From: Pararoseomonas sp. SCSIO 73927
GTDB lineage: Bacteria > Pseudomonadota > Alphaproteobacteria > Acetobacterales > Acetobacteraceae
Assembly: GCF_037040815.1 (NCBI RefSeq)
Contig: NZ_CP146232.1
Location: 4,868,001 to 4,932,000, forward strand
Length of the DNA stretch: 64,000 nucleotides
Direction of reading: 5' to 3'
Below are positions 36,687 through 46,494 of this stretch, one piece after another; position 1 is the first letter of the stretch, and each line of letters starts with the position of its first letter. The notes under the pieces were generated by a model. It was not told where the DNA came from and ran no database searches. It was given only the letters and a program-made list of their open reading frames with translations. The position numbers were made by a program, and so were the translations under genes.

Positions 36687-37205
36687 ATGACCCTGACGGT
36701 TCGCGCCGCCGACCCCGCGGACATTCCGGCACTGGCCTCGCTCCTGGCCGAGATGCAGGCCTATTACGGGGCTCCGGTCCCGATGGAGGAGGCGTTGGAG
36801 GCCGCAGGCCAGCTCTGCACGCTGCCGCCGGAGGGGTTCAACCCGCGCACCCTTCTCGCGATCGACTCGGGCTCGGCGATCGGCTCCTGCGTGCTGAACG
36901 TGATGCTGCCCGCGGCGGAGCTGCGCCGGTCCCTTTACATCCGGGACCTCTTCGTCTCCGCGCGGTCGCGCCGCCGCGGGGTCGGGCGCGCCCTGGTGGC
37001 CTGCGCCGCCCGGCTGGTGCGGGAGGGCGGGTTCTGCGCCCTGGACTGGACCACCGACTCCCAGAACCTGCCCGCCCGGCGCCTTTACGACGGGATCGGC
37101 GGGCGGGTGCTGGGCCGCACCTACTACCGGATCGAGCGGAACGCGCTCGGCGCGCTGCTGGAGGAGGAGGTGCCCGCCCTCAGCCGCGCAGCAGGCGGCG
37201 AGTAA
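36687..37205 (+). CDS. GNAT family N-acetyltransferase
   Basis: This 172-residue acetyltransferase contains LTVRAADPADIPALASLLAEM, the beta-strand 4 region LYIRDLFVSARSRRRGVGRAL with its acetyl-CoA pyrophosphate loop RRRGVG, and LDWTTDSQNLPARRLYDGIG. The substrate is unknown. ATG 36687 (MTLTVRAAD) matches the usual GNAT start and lies at the end of the spacer. Its 3' end overlaps the convergent threonine aldolase by 26 bases. Confidence 0.85.
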   Translation: MTLTVRAADPADIPALASLLAEMQAYYGAPVPMEEALEAAGQLCTLPPEGFNPRTLLAIDSGSAIGSCVLNVMLPAAELRRSLYIRDLFVSARSRRRGVGRALVACAARLVREGGFCALDWTTDSQNLPARRLYDGIGGRVLGRTYYRIERNALGALLEEEVPALSRAAGGE

Positions 37206-38244
37206 CGGCCAGCGCCTCCTCGATCATGGGGGCGTCCACGTCGAGGTGGGTGCAGGCGCGAAGGCGCCCGCCCAGGCCGCTGACCGCGATCCCTTCGCCG
37301 CGCAGCGCTGCCTGCAGCGCGGCCGGGGACATCCCCGCACCGGTCGGGTCGAAGAAGACGAGGTTCGTGTCCGGCTCCTCCACCACGACGCCCTCGATCC
37401 CCCGCAGCCCGACGGCCAGGGCCTTCGCGTTGGCATGGTCCTCGGCGAGCCGGTCCACGTTGTGGTCCAGGGCGTAGAGGCAGGCGGCCGCGCAGATCCC
37501 GGCCTGGCGCATGGAGCCGCCGAGCCGCTGCTTCCATCGCCAGGCGCGGTCGATGAACTCGTGCGAGCCCGCCAGCACGGCGCCCAGCGGCGCGCCGAGG
37601 CCCTTGGTGAAGTCCAGCCACACGCTGTCGAAGCCCGCGCACATCCTGTCGGCCGGGATGCCGGCGGCGACGCAGGCGTTCATCAGCCGCGCCCCGTCCA
37701 TGTGGGTGGACCAGCCCTGCTCCCGCGCGATGCCCGTCAGCTCCGTCAGGGTAGCCAGCGGCCAGACGGCGCCGCCGCCGATATTGGCGGTCTGCTCGAT
37801 CTCCAGCAGCGTCTGCTCCGGCGAGTGCCGGCTGCGTGGGCGGATGGCGGCGCGCAGGGTGTCGGCATCGAACATGCCGCGCGGGCCGCGCAAGGGGTTC
37901 ACCTGCACCCCGGCGATGGCGGCGTGCGTCCCCGCCTCGCTCGTCAGGATATGCGCCGTCTCGTGCGCCAGCACCTCGTCGCCGTTGCGGCAGTGCACGT
38001 TCACGGCGATGACGTTCGCCATGGTGCCGGAGGGCAGGTAGACCGCTGCCTCCTTCCCCAGCAGCGCTGCCATCCGGTCGCAGAGGGCGTGGACGGTCGG
38101 GTCGTCGCCGTGCTGCTCGTCGCCGACCTCCGCCTCCATCATCGCCGCCTTCATCGCGGCGGAGGGGCGGGTCTGCGTGTCGGAGTAGAGGTTGATGCGG
38201 ACGGGCGGGGCGCCGGGAGCCGGGCGCTCGGGGATCTGGACCAT
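37180..38244 (-). CDS. ltaE: Low-specificity L-threonine aldolase
   Basis: This 354-residue PLP enzyme of fold type I shows LYSDTQTRPSAAMKAAMMEAEVGDEQ at the N-terminus, YLPSGTMANVIA, and the PLP Lys214 in WLDFTKGLGAPLGAVLAG, all diagnostic of the threonine/beta-eliminating-lyase group. It cleaves L-threonine or allo-threonine to glycine and acetaldehyde. Stereospecificity cannot be read from sequence, so the symbol is by family. It follows the COQ10-like gene on the same strand after a strong hairpin and is convergent with the GNAT gene. Confidence 0.88.
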   Translation of the reverse strand: MVQIPERPAPGAPPVRINLYSDTQTRPSAAMKAAMMEAEVGDEQHGDDPTVHALCDRMAALLGKEAAVYLPSGTMANVIAVNVHCRNGDEVLAHETAHILTSEAGTHAAIAGVQVNPLRGPRGMFDADTLRAAIRPRSRHSPEQTLLEIEQTANIGGGAVWPLATLTELTGIAREQGWSTHMDGARLMNACVAAGIPADRMCAGFDSVWLDFTKGLGAPLGAVLAGSHEFIDRAWRWKQRLGGSMRQAGICAAACLYALDHNVDRLAEDHANAKALAVGLRGIEGVVVEEPDTNLVFFDPTGAGMSPAALQAALRGEGIAVSGLGGRLRACTHLDVDAPMIEEALAVTRRLLRG

Positions 38245-38287
38245 GGGGCTCTCCGCGTCGTGTTACGCAAGGTTCTGCCAGCGGCGG

Positions 38288-38315
38288 CGCGGCGCGGCCA
38301 GAAGGCCGCCCCGCG
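38288..38315 (-). terminator. GC-rich hairpin after the COQ10-like gene
   Basis: Bases 38288-38299 pair with 38304-38315 around an AGAA loop (11 of 12 pairs), just beyond the COQ10-like stop at 38319 on the minus strand. There is no U-tract, so it may slow polymerase or protect a 3' end rather than act as a classical intrinsic terminator. Confidence 0.4.
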
Positions 38316-38318
38316 GCC

Positions 38319-38798
38319 TCAGCCCGGGCCGGGGCTGGTGCGCGGGGCCAGGCTCCCGCCCGGCCTGTCCCGCCGGTAGAGCACCATCGCCCGCCGCTCG
38401 AAGGCGCGGACCATCAGCCGCACCGCCTCGTTGAACACGGTGCCGATCACGGCCTGCAGCAGGCGGGACTTGAACTCGAAGTCCACGAAGAACTTGACCT
38501 CGCAGCCGCCCTCGACCGGCAAGAAGTTCCAGTGGTTGTTCAGGTAGCGGAATGGGCCGGTCAGGTACTCCACGTGCACATGATCCGGCCGCTCCAGTGT
38601 CACGCGGCTGCGGAAGGTCTCGCGGAACATTTTGAAGCCGATCGTCAGGTCCGCGATCAGCTCGTTCTCTGTCCTCGACACCACCTGGGCACCGACGCAC
38701 CAGGGCAGGAACTCCGGGTAGCGGCGCACATCGGCCACCAGGTCGAACATCTGCTCAGGCGCGTAGGGCAGGCGCTTGGTCTCGGCATGGGTGGGCAT
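38319..38798 (-). CDS. COQ10-like coenzyme Q-binding START domain protein (RatA family)
   Basis: This 159-residue protein is a START/polyketide-cyclase fold member: LPYAPEQMFDLVADVRRYPEFLPWC, VTLERPDHVHVEYLTGPFRYLNNHW and VKFFVDFEFKSRLLQAVIG. In mitochondria and alphaproteobacteria this family supports ubiquinone function; the E. coli homologue RatA has been described as a ribosome-association toxin. With lipA and the pyruvate dehydrogenase genes upstream, a respiratory quinone role is the better inference. ATG 38798 lies one base after the lipA stop. An earlier in-frame start at 38825 is less likely. Confidence 0.88.
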   Translation of the reverse strand: MPTHAETKRLPYAPEQMFDLVADVRRYPEFLPWCVGAQVVSRTENELIADLTIGFKMFRETFRSRVTLERPDHVHVEYLTGPFRYLNNHWNFLPVEGGCEVKFFVDFEFKSRLLQAVIGTVFNEAVRLMVRAFERRAMVLYRRDRPGGSLAPRTSPGPG

Positions 38799-38799
38799 C

Positions 38800-39867
38800 T
38801 CAGGCGGCGCGGCCCAGCCTGGCATCCCGCGCGGCCCGGAGGTCCGCGAAGTCCTTGTCGGCGTGGTAGGAGGAGCGGGTGAGCGGCGTGGCCGAGACCA
38901 GCAGGAAGCCCTTGGCCCGCGCCAGCCGGGCGTAGTCCTCGAACTCCGCCGGCTCCACGAAACGGTCCACGGCGGCGTGTTTGACGGTGGGCTGCAGGTA
39001 CTGGCCGATCGTCAGGAAGTCGATCTCGGCGGAGCGCATGTCGTCCATCACCTGCAGCACCTCGCCCCGCGCCTCGCCCAGCCCGACCATCACGCCGGAC
39101 TTGGTGAAGATGCCGGGATCCAGCCGCTTCACCTCGTCCAGCAGGCGCAGGGAATGGAAGTAGCGCGCGCCGGGGCGGATGGTTGTGTAGAGGCGGGGCA
39201 CCGTTTCCAGGTTGTGGTTGAACACGTCCGGCCGGGCGGCCACCACCACCTCCAGCGCGCCGTCCTTGCGCAGGAAGTCGGGCGTCAGGATCTCGATCGT
39301 GGTCTCCGGCGCCGCCGCGCGGATGGAGGCGATGGTCTGCGCGAAGTGCTGCGCGCCCCCGTCCTTCAGGTCGTCCCGGTCCACGGAGGTGATGACGACG
39401 TGGCGCAGGCCCAGCGCCGCCACGGCATCGCCCACCCGGCGCGGCTCGTCCGCGTCCAGGGCCTTCGGCATGCCCGTGGTGATGTTGCAGAAGGAGCAGG
39501 CGCGCGTGCAGATCTCGCCCATGATCATCATGGTCGCGTGGCGCTGGGACCAGCACTCCCCGATGTTGGGGCAGGCCGCCTCCTCGCAGACCGTGACGAG
39601 CTTGTTCTCCCGCATCAGGTTGCGGGTCTCGTGGTAGACCGGGTGGGTCGGCGCCTTCACCCGGATCCAGTCCGGCTTGCGCTTGATCGGGTTGTCCGGC
39701 CGGTTCGCCTTCTCGGGGTGGCGCAGCGGCGCCGGGGCGGCGCTGGGCACGATCCGGGCGATATGGGCGGGCAGCACGGATTCGGGCGCGGCAACGGCGG
39801 GGCTGGCGCCCAGGGCGCCCCCTTGGGCACCCCCGGCGCGGTGATCCACCAGGATGCGGGTGGTCAT
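38800..39867 (-). CDS. lipA: Lipoyl synthase
   Basis: This 355-residue radical SAM enzyme has the auxiliary cluster cysteines Cys94, Cys99 and Cys105 in [12 protein letters not shown] and the SAM cluster motif CTRACSFC with Cys120, Cys124 and Cys127. The C-terminal [10 protein letters not shown] provides the conserved serine ligand. It inserts sulfur into octanoyl groups on lipoyl domains, here matching the lipoylated PdhB and PdhC encoded just upstream. An N-terminal Ala-rich extension of about 45 residues is longer than in E. coli. SD GAAGGA precedes ATG 39867. Confidence 0.96.
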   Translation of the reverse strand: MTTRILVDHRAGGAQGGALGASPAVAAPESVLPAHIARIVPSAAPAPLRHPEKANRPDNPIKRKPDWIRVKAPTHPVYHETRNLMRENKLVTVCEEAACPNIGECWSQRHATMMIMGEICTRACSFCNITTGMPKALDADEPRRVGDAVAALGLRHVVITSVDRDDLKDGGAQHFAQTIASIRAAAPETTIEILTPDFLRKDGALEVVVAARPDVFNHNLETVPRLYTTIRPGARYFHSLRLLDEVKRLDPGIFTKSGVMVGLGEARGEVLQVMDDMRSAEIDFLTIGQYLQPTVKHAAVDRFVEPAEFEDYARLARAKGFLLVSATPLTRSSYHADKDFADLRAARDARLGRAA

Positions 39868-39883
39868 AGGGTTCTGTCCTTCG

Positions 39884-39911
39884 GCCGCGCCCCCGGGGCG
39901 GGGGGCGCGGC
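39884..39911 (-). terminator. Strong hairpin between lpdA and lipA
   Basis: GCCGCGCCCCC (39884-39894) and GGGGGCGCGGC (39901-39911) form a perfect 11-base stem with a 6-base loop in the 66-base lpdA-lipA spacer. It ends close to the lipA ribosome site (39877-39881), so it could act as a partial terminator or restrict lipA translation. No U-tract follows. Confidence 0.5.
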
Positions 39912-39933
39912 GATAGGGGTGCGGGATCTTGCC

Positions 39934-41328
39934 CTAGATGTGGATCACCCGGCCGTAGGCATCAAGGACGGCCTCGTGCATCGCCTCGGACACCGTCGGA
40001 TGCGGGAAGACCGTGTGCATCAGCTCGGCCTCGGTCGTCTCGAGGGTCCGGGCGATGGTGTAGCCCTGGATCATCTCCGTCACCTCGGGCCCGACCATGT
40101 GGGCGCCCAGCAGCTCCCCGGTCTTGGCGTCGAACACCGTCTTGATGAGACCCTCCGGCTCACCCATGGCGATGGCCTTTCCGTTGCCGATGAAGGGGAA
40201 GCGCCCGACCCGGACCTCGTGCCCGGCCTCCTTCGCCTTCGCCTCGGTCAGGCCGACGCTGGCCACCTGGGGGCGGCAATAGGTGCAGCCCGGCACGTTC
40301 AGCGCCTCCAGCGGGTGCGGGTGCAGCCCGGCCATATGCTCCACGGCGATGATCGCCTCGTGGGAGGCCTTGTGGGCCAGCCAGGGGGCCCCGGCCAGGT
40401 CGCCGATGGCGTAGACGCCCGGTTCGCCGGTCCGGCACATCTCGTCCACTAGCACGTGGGTATGCTCGACCTTCACCTTCGTGCCCTCGAGGCCGATATC
40501 CTCGACATTGCCGACGATGCCGACGGCGGAGATGAGCCGGTCCGCCGTGATCTCCTGGGTCTTGCCCCCCGCCTCGACGGAGACGGTGACGGAATCCCCG
40601 TTCTTCGTGATCTTGCCGATCTTGGCCGAGGTGAGGACGTTCATCTTCTGCTTGGCAAAGGCCTTCCCCACGAAGGCGCTGATCTCCGTGTCCTCCACCG
40701 GCAGGATGCGGTCCATCACCTCGATCAGCGTCACCTGGGCGCCCATGTTGAGGAAGAAGCTCGCGAACTCGCTGCCGATGGCGCCGGAACCGATGACGAT
40801 GAGGCTCTTGGGCATCGCGTCCGGCACCAGCGCCTCGCGGTAGGACCAGATCAGCTTCCCGTCCGGCTCCATCCCCGGCAGCACGCGGGCGCGGGCGCCG
40901 GTGGCGAGGATGATGTTCTTGGCGGCCAGATCCGCCACCGGCTTGCCGTCCTTCGTCACGGCCAGTTTGCCGGAGCCGGCGAGCTTGGCGTGGCCGTCAT
41001 AGACCGTGACCTTGTTCTTCTTCAGCAGCCCCTTCACGCCGCCGGAGAGCTGCCCGGCCACGGCGCGGGACCGCTTCACCACCTTCTGGAAGTCGAACCG
41101 GATGTTGTCGGCCGCGAAGCCGTAGGCATCCAGCGTGTGCAGCAGGTGGTGGATCTCGCTGGCGCGCAGCAGGGCCTTGGTGGGGATGCAGCCCCAGTTC
41201 AGGCAAATGCCGCCGAGGTTCTCGCGCTCCACCAGCGCGACCTTCATCTTCAGCTGCGCGGCGCGGATCGCGGCCACGTAGCCGCCCGGGCCGCCGCCCA
41301 CCACCACGAGATCGAACTGGTCGGCCAT
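39934..41328 (-). CDS. lpdA: Dihydrolipoyl dehydrogenase
   Basis: This 464-residue E3 component has the FAD fold LVVVGGGPGGYVAAIRAAQL, the redox disulfide Cys42/Cys47 in GGICLNWGCIPTKALL, the NAD-binding GSGAIGSEFASFF, and a C-terminal interface with HTVFPHPTVSEAMHEA carrying the catalytic His-Glu pair. It reoxidises dihydrolipoamide on the E2 subunit and transfers electrons to NAD. It lies in the pdhA-pdhB-pdhC-GNAT-lpdA-lipA run, so it is probably the pyruvate dehydrogenase E3, although E3 can be shared with other 2-oxoacid complexes. Confidence 0.96.
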   Translation of the reverse strand: MADQFDLVVVGGGPGGYVAAIRAAQLKMKVALVERENLGGICLNWGCIPTKALLRASEIHHLLHTLDAYGFAADNIRFDFQKVVKRSRAVAGQLSGGVKGLLKKNKVTVYDGHAKLAGSGKLAVTKDGKPVADLAAKNIILATGARARVLPGMEPDGKLIWSYREALVPDAMPKSLIVIGSGAIGSEFASFFLNMGAQVTLIEVMDRILPVEDTEISAFVGKAFAKQKMNVLTSAKIGKITKNGDSVTVSVEAGGKTQEITADRLISAVGIVGNVEDIGLEGTKVKVEHTHVLVDEMCRTGEPGVYAIGDLAGAPWLAHKASHEAIIAVEHMAGLHPHPLEALNVPGCTYCRPQVASVGLTEAKAKEAGHEVRVGRFPFIGNGKAIAMGEPEGLIKTVFDAKTGELLGAHMVGPEVTEMIQGYTIARTLETTEAELMHTVFPHPTVSEAMHEAVLDAYGRVIHI

Positions 41329-41406
41329 GCGGGCCTCCTCCGTGGCGCCTTCGCGCCGATTGCGTCTCAGCCGGCGGGTCGCCCCGCCGAGGTCATTGGG
41401 CCAAGG

Positions 41407-41895
41407 TCACGCGGCCAGGTCCCTGAGGGCCTGCCCGCTCAGGCGCTGGCCCAGCCACTCGCCCTTCGTCTCGGCACCCAGGCCGCGGTAGAAGGTGATG
41501 GAGGGCTCGTTCCAGTCCAGCACCTGCCAATCCATCCGCGTCCACCCCTCCGCCACCGCGCGCCGGGCGAGGTGGCGGAAGAAGGCGCCGCCGATGCCCA
41601 GGCCGCGATGGCCGGGCTCGACGAAGATGTCCTCCAGGTAGATGCCGGGCTTGCCGGTGAAGGTGCTGACGTTGTTGAACCACAGCGCCTGCCCGACCAC
41701 GCGGCCCTCCACCTCCGCCAGAACGGCGTGCAGCAGCGGCTTCTCCCCGAAGAGCAGGGCGCGGAAGTCGTCCTCCGTCCCTACCGCCTCATCCAGCATC
41801 CGCTCGTAGTCGGCGAGCTCGCGGACGAGGCGCACCACCTCCGGCAGATCGGCCGGGGTGGCGTCCCTCAGGGTGAAGCGCTGCGGCCCGCTCAC
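41407..41895 (-). CDS. GNAT family N-acetyltransferase
   Basis: This 162-residue protein resembles the spermidine/diamine acetyltransferase (SSAT-like) group: FTLRDATPADLPEVVRLVRELADYE, IYLEDIFVEPGHRGLGIGGAFFRHLA with the acetyl-CoA loop HRGLGIG, and MDWQVLDWNEPSITFYRGLGA. The substrate is not established. It is inserted between pdhC and lpdA, 10 bases after the pdhC stop, so it should be expressed with the pyruvate dehydrogenase complex whose product, acetyl-CoA, it would use. The start is GTG 41895. Confidence 0.88.
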   Translation of the reverse strand: MSGPQRFTLRDATPADLPEVVRLVRELADYERMLDEAVGTEDDFRALLFGEKPLLHAVLAEVEGRVVGQALWFNNVSTFTGKPGIYLEDIFVEPGHRGLGIGGAFFRHLARRAVAEGWTRMDWQVLDWNEPSITFYRGLGAETKGEWLGQRLSGQALRDLAA

Positions 41896-41905
41896 TGCAT
41901 CAGGC

Positions 41906-43288
41906 TCACAGCATCAAGCTCAGGGGGTCTTCCACAATCGACTTGAAGGTCGAGACCCACTCCGCCGCCAGCGCGCCGTCGATGGCGCGGTGATCGACGG
42001 AGAGCGTCACCGTCATCACCGTGGCGACCGCGAGCTGCCCGTCCTTCACCACCGGCCGCTTCTCGCCGGCGGAGACCGCCAGGATGCCGGCCTGCGGCGG
42101 GTTGATGATGGCGGAGAAGTTAGACACCCCGAACATGCCCATGTTCGAGATGGAGAAGCCGCCGCCCTGGAACTCCTCCGGCTTCAGCTTACCGGACTTG
42201 GCGCGGGCGGCGAGGTCCTTCATCTCGTTGGAGATGGTGGCCAGGCCTTTCTGGTCGGCCTTCCGGATGATCGGCGTGATCAGCCCGTCGGGAATGGAAA
42301 CGGCGATGCTGATATCCACGTCGTCGTAGATCACCATTCCCTCGTCGGTCCACGAGGCGTTGGTGTTCGGCAGCTTCCGCAGGGTGGCGGCGGCCGCCTT
42401 GATCACCAGGTCGTTCACCGAGAGCTTGTAGGCTCCGGCGCCCTCCTTCGGGGAGCGCGCGTTCAGGTCCGCGCGCAGCTTCAACAGCGCGTCCAGCTCC
42501 ACGTCGATGGAAACGTAGAAGTGCGGGATGGTCTGCTTCGCCTCGGAGAGGCGGCGGGCGATGACCTTCCGCATGGAGGAGTGCGGCACGACCTTGTGCG
42601 GCGCCGTGATGGCGGGCGCGGCGGGCTTGGGCGCGGACTTCGGCGCCTCCGCAGCGGCCGGGGCGGCGGGCTGGGCTTGCGGGGCGGCGGCCGGCTTCGG
42701 GGCTGCCTGGGCGGCCTCGATGTCGGACTTCACAATGCGCCCGTTCGGGCCGGAGCCCTTCACGGAACCCAGATCCAGGCCGGCCTGCTCCGCCATCCGG
42801 CGGGCCAGCGGAGAGGCGAAGACCCGCCCACCCTGCCCGCCCGAGGAGGGCGCGGCCGGAGCCGGCTGGTTCTGCCCTGAGGGCACGGGCGCGGAAACCG
42901 GCTGTTCCGGCGCCCCCGCCACCTTGCCGCCAGCGGCCTGCACCGCCTCAAGGGCAGGGCTGCCGGAAGGCGACGGGTTCGGGCCCGCGCCGCCGCCGGA
43001 CCCGGCGGCAGGGGCGGGAGCGCCGGCATCCGACGGAACCGCCTCGCCCTGCTCCACCATGATGCCGATGGGCTGGTTGACCTTCACGCCCTCGGTCCCG
43101 TCCGGCACGAGGATCTTGCCGAGGATGCCTTCATCCACGGCCTCGAACTCCATCGTGGCCTTGTCGGTCTCGATCTCGGCGATCACGTCGCCGGACTTCA
43201 CCGCCTCGCCCTCCTTCTTGAGCCAGCGGGCGAGCGTCCCCTCCGTCATGGTCGGGGACAGGGCGGGCATCAGGATGTTGGTGGCCAT
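41906..43288 (-). CDS. pdhC: Pyruvate dehydrogenase E2, dihydrolipoamide acetyltransferase
   Basis: This 460-residue protein has an N-terminal lipoyl domain with lipoylated Lys43 in [13 protein letters not shown], an Ala/Pro-rich hinge, a peripheral subunit-binding domain ([30 protein letters not shown]), a second flexible linker, and the catalytic acyltransferase domain ending in [20 protein letters not shown] with the active-site His. It forms the core of the cytoplasmic complex converting pyruvate to acetyl-CoA. It follows pdhB by 12 bases. Confidence 0.96.
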   Translation of the reverse strand: MATNILMPALSPTMTEGTLARWLKKEGEAVKSGDVIAEIETDKATMEFEAVDEGILGKILVPDGTEGVKVNQPIGIMVEQGEAVPSDAGAPAPAAGSGGGAGPNPSPSGSPALEAVQAAGGKVAGAPEQPVSAPVPSGQNQPAPAAPSSGGQGGRVFASPLARRMAEQAGLDLGSVKGSGPNGRIVKSDIEAAQAAPKPAAAPQAQPAAPAAAEAPKSAPKPAAPAITAPHKVVPHSSMRKVIARRLSEAKQTIPHFYVSIDVELDALLKLRADLNARSPKEGAGAYKLSVNDLVIKAAAATLRKLPNTNASWTDEGMVIYDDVDISIAVSIPDGLITPIIRKADQKGLATISNEMKDLAARAKSGKLKPEEFQGGGFSISNMGMFGVSNFSAIINPPQAGILAVSAGEKRPVVKDGQLAVATVMTVTLSVDHRAIDGALAAEWVSTFKSIVEDPLSLML

Positions 43289-43300
43289 GAGACCCGCCCC

Positions 43301-44758
43301 TTACTTGTAGGTGACTTTGCGCGCCGCCTCGACCACCTGCGCCACCGTGGGCAGCGCCAGCTTCTCGAGGTTCGCCGCGTAGGGCATCGGCACGTCCAGC
43401 CCGGCCACGCGGGTCGGGGGCGCGTCGAGGTGGTCGAAGGCCCTTTCGATGACCTGCATCGCCACCTCCCCGCCGACATTGGCGAAGGCCCAGCCCTCCT
43501 CGACGGTGACGAGGCGGTTGGTCTTCTTCACCGAGTTCAGCACGGTCTCGATGTCCAGCGGCCGGATGGTGCGGAGGTTGATCACCTCCGCGTCGATCCC
43601 GGCCTTGGCCAGCTCATCCGCGGCCTGCATCGCCAGCCCCACCATGATGGAATAGGCGACGATGGTCACGTCCTTGCCCTCGCGCTCCACCTTCGCCTTG
43701 CCGATCGGCAGGATGAAATCCTCCGCCGTCGGGCACTCGAAGCTCTGGCCGTAGAGGATCTCGTTCTCGAGGAAGACGACGGGGTTCGGGTCGCGGATGG
43801 CGGCCCGCAGCAGCCCCTTCGCGTCCGCCGCCGACCAGGGCGCGATCACCTTCAGCCCGGGGACGTGCGCGTACCAGGAGGTGTAGTCCTGGCTGTGCTG
43901 CGCCGCCACGCGGGCCGCGGCGCCGTTCGGGCCGCGGAACACGATCGGCGAGCCGAGCTGGCCGCCGGACATGTACAGCGTCTTCGCCGCCGAGTTGATG
44001 ATGTGGTCGATGGCCTGCATCGAGAAGTTGAAGGTCATGAACTCGACGATGGGCTTCAGCCCCGCCAGCGCCGCGCCCACGGCCATGCCGGTGAAGCCGT
44101 ACTCGGTGATCGGCATGTCCAGCACGCGCTTCGGGCCGAACTCGTCCAGCAGGCCCTGGGAGATCTTGTAGGCGCCCTGGTACTGGGCGACCTCCTCACC
44201 CATCAGGAACACGTCGGCGTCGGCGCGCATCTCCAGCGCCATCGCGTCGCGCAGCGCCTCGCGCACCGTGGTCGCCTTCGTCGGGCCCCAGTCCTTCTCC
44301 GGCTCCCTGGCGGGTGCCTTGGGCTGGGCCGAGACGCCCTCGCGCTCCTCCGCACCCTTGGCGGCGACCTGGGCGTGGTCCTCGGCGGCCTTCGCCACCT
44401 GGCCGACGCTACCGCCCTGCTGCGTGGCGTTGGACTCCGGCTGCTGCGGGGTCGCGGGCTTGCTGCCCTGCGCGTTCGCCGGGGTGGCGGTGTCGCCGGC
44501 CGGGGCCGCGCTGCCGTCGCCGCCATCCAGCTCGGCGATGGCGGCGTTCACCTGCACGCCCTCCGTGCCCTCGGGGACGAGGATCTTCGTGATCGTCCCC
44601 TCGTCCACGGCCTCCACCTCCATGGTGGCCTTGTCGGTCTCGATCTCGGCGAGCACGTCGCCGGACTTCACCGCCTCGCCTTCCTTCTTCAGCCAGCGGC
44701 TGAGCTTGCCCTCCGTCATCGTCGGGGAGAGGGCGGGCATCAGGATCGTCGCGCCCAT
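43301..44758 (-). CDS. pdhB: Pyruvate dehydrogenase E1 beta with N-terminal lipoyl domain
   Basis: This 485-residue protein fuses a lipoyl domain (residues 1-80, Lys43 in [13 protein letters not shown], nearly identical to that of PdhC) through an Ala/Pro/Gln-rich linker to a complete E1 beta domain (from about 160; [47 protein letters not shown]). E1 beta subunits of most bacteria lack a lipoyl domain; the fusion is characteristic of alphaproteobacteria. It pairs with PdhA to bind thiamine diphosphate. The stop-start gap to pdhA is a single base. Confidence 0.96.
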   Translation of the reverse strand: MGATILMPALSPTMTEGKLSRWLKKEGEAVKSGDVLAEIETDKATMEVEAVDEGTITKILVPEGTEGVQVNAAIAELDGGDGSAAPAGDTATPANAQGSKPATPQQPESNATQQGGSVGQVAKAAEDHAQVAAKGAEEREGVSAQPKAPAREPEKDWGPTKATTVREALRDAMALEMRADADVFLMGEEVAQYQGAYKISQGLLDEFGPKRVLDMPITEYGFTGMAVGAALAGLKPIVEFMTFNFSMQAIDHIINSAAKTLYMSGGQLGSPIVFRGPNGAAARVAAQHSQDYTSWYAHVPGLKVIAPWSAADAKGLLRAAIRDPNPVVFLENEILYGQSFECPTAEDFILPIGKAKVEREGKDVTIVAYSIMVGLAMQAADELAKAGIDAEVINLRTIRPLDIETVLNSVKKTNRLVTVEEGWAFANVGGEVAMQVIERAFDHLDAPPTRVAGLDVPMPYAANLEKLALPTVAQVVEAARKVTYK

Positions 44759-44759
44759 C

Positions 44760-45824
44760 TCAGCGGGTCTCCATCTTAACAGACTGGGCGTCGACCGGGC
44801 TGGGCAGCACCACGTCGGTCCAGAGCTCGGATTCGTCGGGCTCCGGGCTGGACTGCGCGAACTCGGCGCTGTCCTGCACGATCGCCTTCACCTCGTCGTC
44901 CACGGCCTTGAGGTCGGCTTCGCTGCGGCCCTGCTCCAGCAGCAGCTTGCGCACCTGCTCGATCGGGTCGCTGTTCTCGCGCATGCCCTGCACCTCCTCG
45001 CGCGTGCGGTACTTCGCGGGGTCGGACATGGAGTGGCCGCGGTAGCGGTAGGTCTGCATCTCCAGCAGGTACGGCCCCTTGCCCTCGCGGCAATGGGCCA
45101 CGGCGCGCTCCCCGGCTTCCTTCACCGCCAGCACGTCCATGCCGTTCACCTTCTCGCCCGGGATGCCCCAGGGCGCGCCGTTCTGCGACAGGTCGCGGGA
45201 GGCGGAGGCGCGCTCCACGCTCGTGCCCATGCCGTAGCGGTTGTTCTCGATGATAAAGATGCAGGGCAGCTTCAGCAGGGCCGCCAGGTTGAAGCTCTCG
45301 AAGACCTGGCCCTGATTGGAGGCACCCTCGCCGAAATAGGCCAGCGCGACGCCCCCGTTCTCCTTATACCAATTGTGGAAGGCGAGCCCGAGGCCGAGCG
45401 GCACCTGCGCCGCCACGATGCCGTGCCCGCCGTAGAAGCCCTTCTCGCGGGAGAACATGTGCATGCTCCCGCCCTTGCCCTTGGAGTAGCCGCCGATGCG
45501 CCCGGTCAGCTCCGCCATCACGCCGCGCGCCTCCATGCCCGTGGCGAGCATGTGCCCGTGGTCACGGTAGGAGGTGATGACCTGGTCGCCCTCCTTCAGG
45601 GTCATCTGCATGCCCACCACCACGGCCTCCTGGCCGATGTAGAGGTGGCAGAAGCCGCCGATGAGGCCCATGCCGTAGAGCTGGCCGGCCTTCTCCTCGA
45701 AGCGGCGGATCAGCAGCATCTCGCGGTAGGCCTTGGCCAGCACGTCCTGGTTATGGCCGGCGGCGGGGGGAGTATCCTTGCCGTTCCCGCGGCGCTTCGC
45801 CGCGCTTTCGGTCCCGAGGGCCAT
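44760..45824 (-). CDS. pdhA: Pyruvate dehydrogenase E1 alpha
   Basis: This 354-residue subunit has the thiamine diphosphate motif GDGxxN in variant form ([19 protein letters not shown]), [27 protein letters not shown], and the phosphorylation-loop-like [20 protein letters not shown]. It performs the decarboxylation of pyruvate with PdhB. ATG 45824 has AGGAG at ideal spacing. It is the first gene of the pdh run, preceded by a 219-base spacer that holds a perfect palindrome likely to be regulatory. Confidence 0.96.
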   Translation of the reverse strand: MALGTESAAKRRGNGKDTPPAAGHNQDVLAKAYREMLLIRRFEEKAGQLYGMGLIGGFCHLYIGQEAVVVGMQMTLKEGDQVITSYRDHGHMLATGMEARGVMAELTGRIGGYSKGKGGSMHMFSREKGFYGGHGIVAAQVPLGLGLAFHNWYKENGGVALAYFGEGASNQGQVFESFNLAALLKLPCIFIIENNRYGMGTSVERASASRDLSQNGAPWGIPGEKVNGMDVLAVKEAGERAVAHCREGKGPYLLEMQTYRYRGHSMSDPAKYRTREEVQGMRENSDPIEQVRKLLLEQGRSEADLKAVDDEVKAIVQDSAEFAQSSPEPDESELWTDVVLPSPVDAQSVKMETR

Positions 45825-45925
45825 GGGCTGCTCCTGCTTGAAAAGTCGGCCGGGGAGGCCGTCTTTCATCGGCAGATACGGTTGGCGCCGGGGATCAGCA
45901 AGCTACAAGACTCGGCTAAGTCGTT

Positions 45926-45944
45926 GATGTTGCGTTGCAACATC
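45926..45944. promoter_or_regulatory. Perfect inverted repeat upstream of pdhA
   Basis: GATGTTGC (45926-45933) and GCAACATC (45937-45944) form a perfect 8-base inverted repeat with a 3-base centre, about 100 bases upstream of the pdhA ATG, in a spacer less GC-rich than its surroundings. It looks like a dimeric regulator site or part of a promoter for the pdh operon. It does not resemble the E. coli PdhR operator. Confidence 0.45.
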
Positions 45945-46043
45945 GCGAATATCCGCGCCGGATACAAAAGGACAGGTCCGGGAACGCCGCACGGCGCGGC
46001 GGAAGGACCGCCGCGCCGTCCGAAAATCCGGCCTTTCCGAACC

Positions 46044-46373
46044 CTAGAAGAGGCGGCGGTTCGGCGCGTAGGGCACGATGATCTCGTCCTTGGCCACCAC
46101 GTTCAGCAGGGCGCGGGCGCGCTCCTCCAGCATGTCGCGGTCCAGGTGCTCGGCCCGCAGGCCCGCCACCTTGCGCTCCATGGTGTCTCGCTCCGCCTCC
46201 GCCTCGGCCAGTACCAGCCGGGCTGCGGCGATCTCGGCGTTGCGGGCATCGCGCGCGATAAGCCCGCGCGTGCCATTCATCGCGTGGTGCGCGAAGTATC
46301 CGCACAGCGCGAAGAAAATTGTCGGAAGCACCAAGGCCTGCGCCCGGCGCTTCACCCCCTGTAAGAAAGCCAA
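46044..46373 (-). CDS. FtsB/DivIC-like septum formation initiator
   Basis: This 109-residue bitopic protein has a short cytoplasmic N-terminus, one transmembrane segment (about 14-32, LVLPTIFFALCGYFAHHAM), a Leu/Ala/Glu-rich coiled coil (about 40-75) and a membrane-distal tail ending VPYAPNRRLF. This is the architecture of FtsB/DivIC, which with FtsL and FtsQ activates septal peptidoglycan synthesis. Its place between eno and pdhA is conserved in proteobacteria (eno-ftsB), supporting the assignment despite low sequence conservation. Confidence 0.85.
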   Translation of the reverse strand: MAFLQGVKRRAQALVLPTIFFALCGYFAHHAMNGTRGLIARDARNAEIAAARLVLAEAEAERDTMERKVAGLRAEHLDRDMLEERARALLNVVAKDEIIVPYAPNRRLF

Positions 46374-46494
46374 CTGCCCCTCCCCCGAAGAGCTTAGGCC
46401 GATCGGAATGATCCCCTGGGGCGGAGTAAAATCGGCGCCACGCTGCGGCGCAAGGTCATTCGGGGCAGGGCTGCGGAATTAGCTGTGGACGTTG

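Noticed and set aside
38319..38798. Naming the START-domain gene ratA as a toxin
   Set aside because: No antitoxin partner fits (lipA is adjacent), and the alphaproteobacterial context points to a COQ10-type quinone role.
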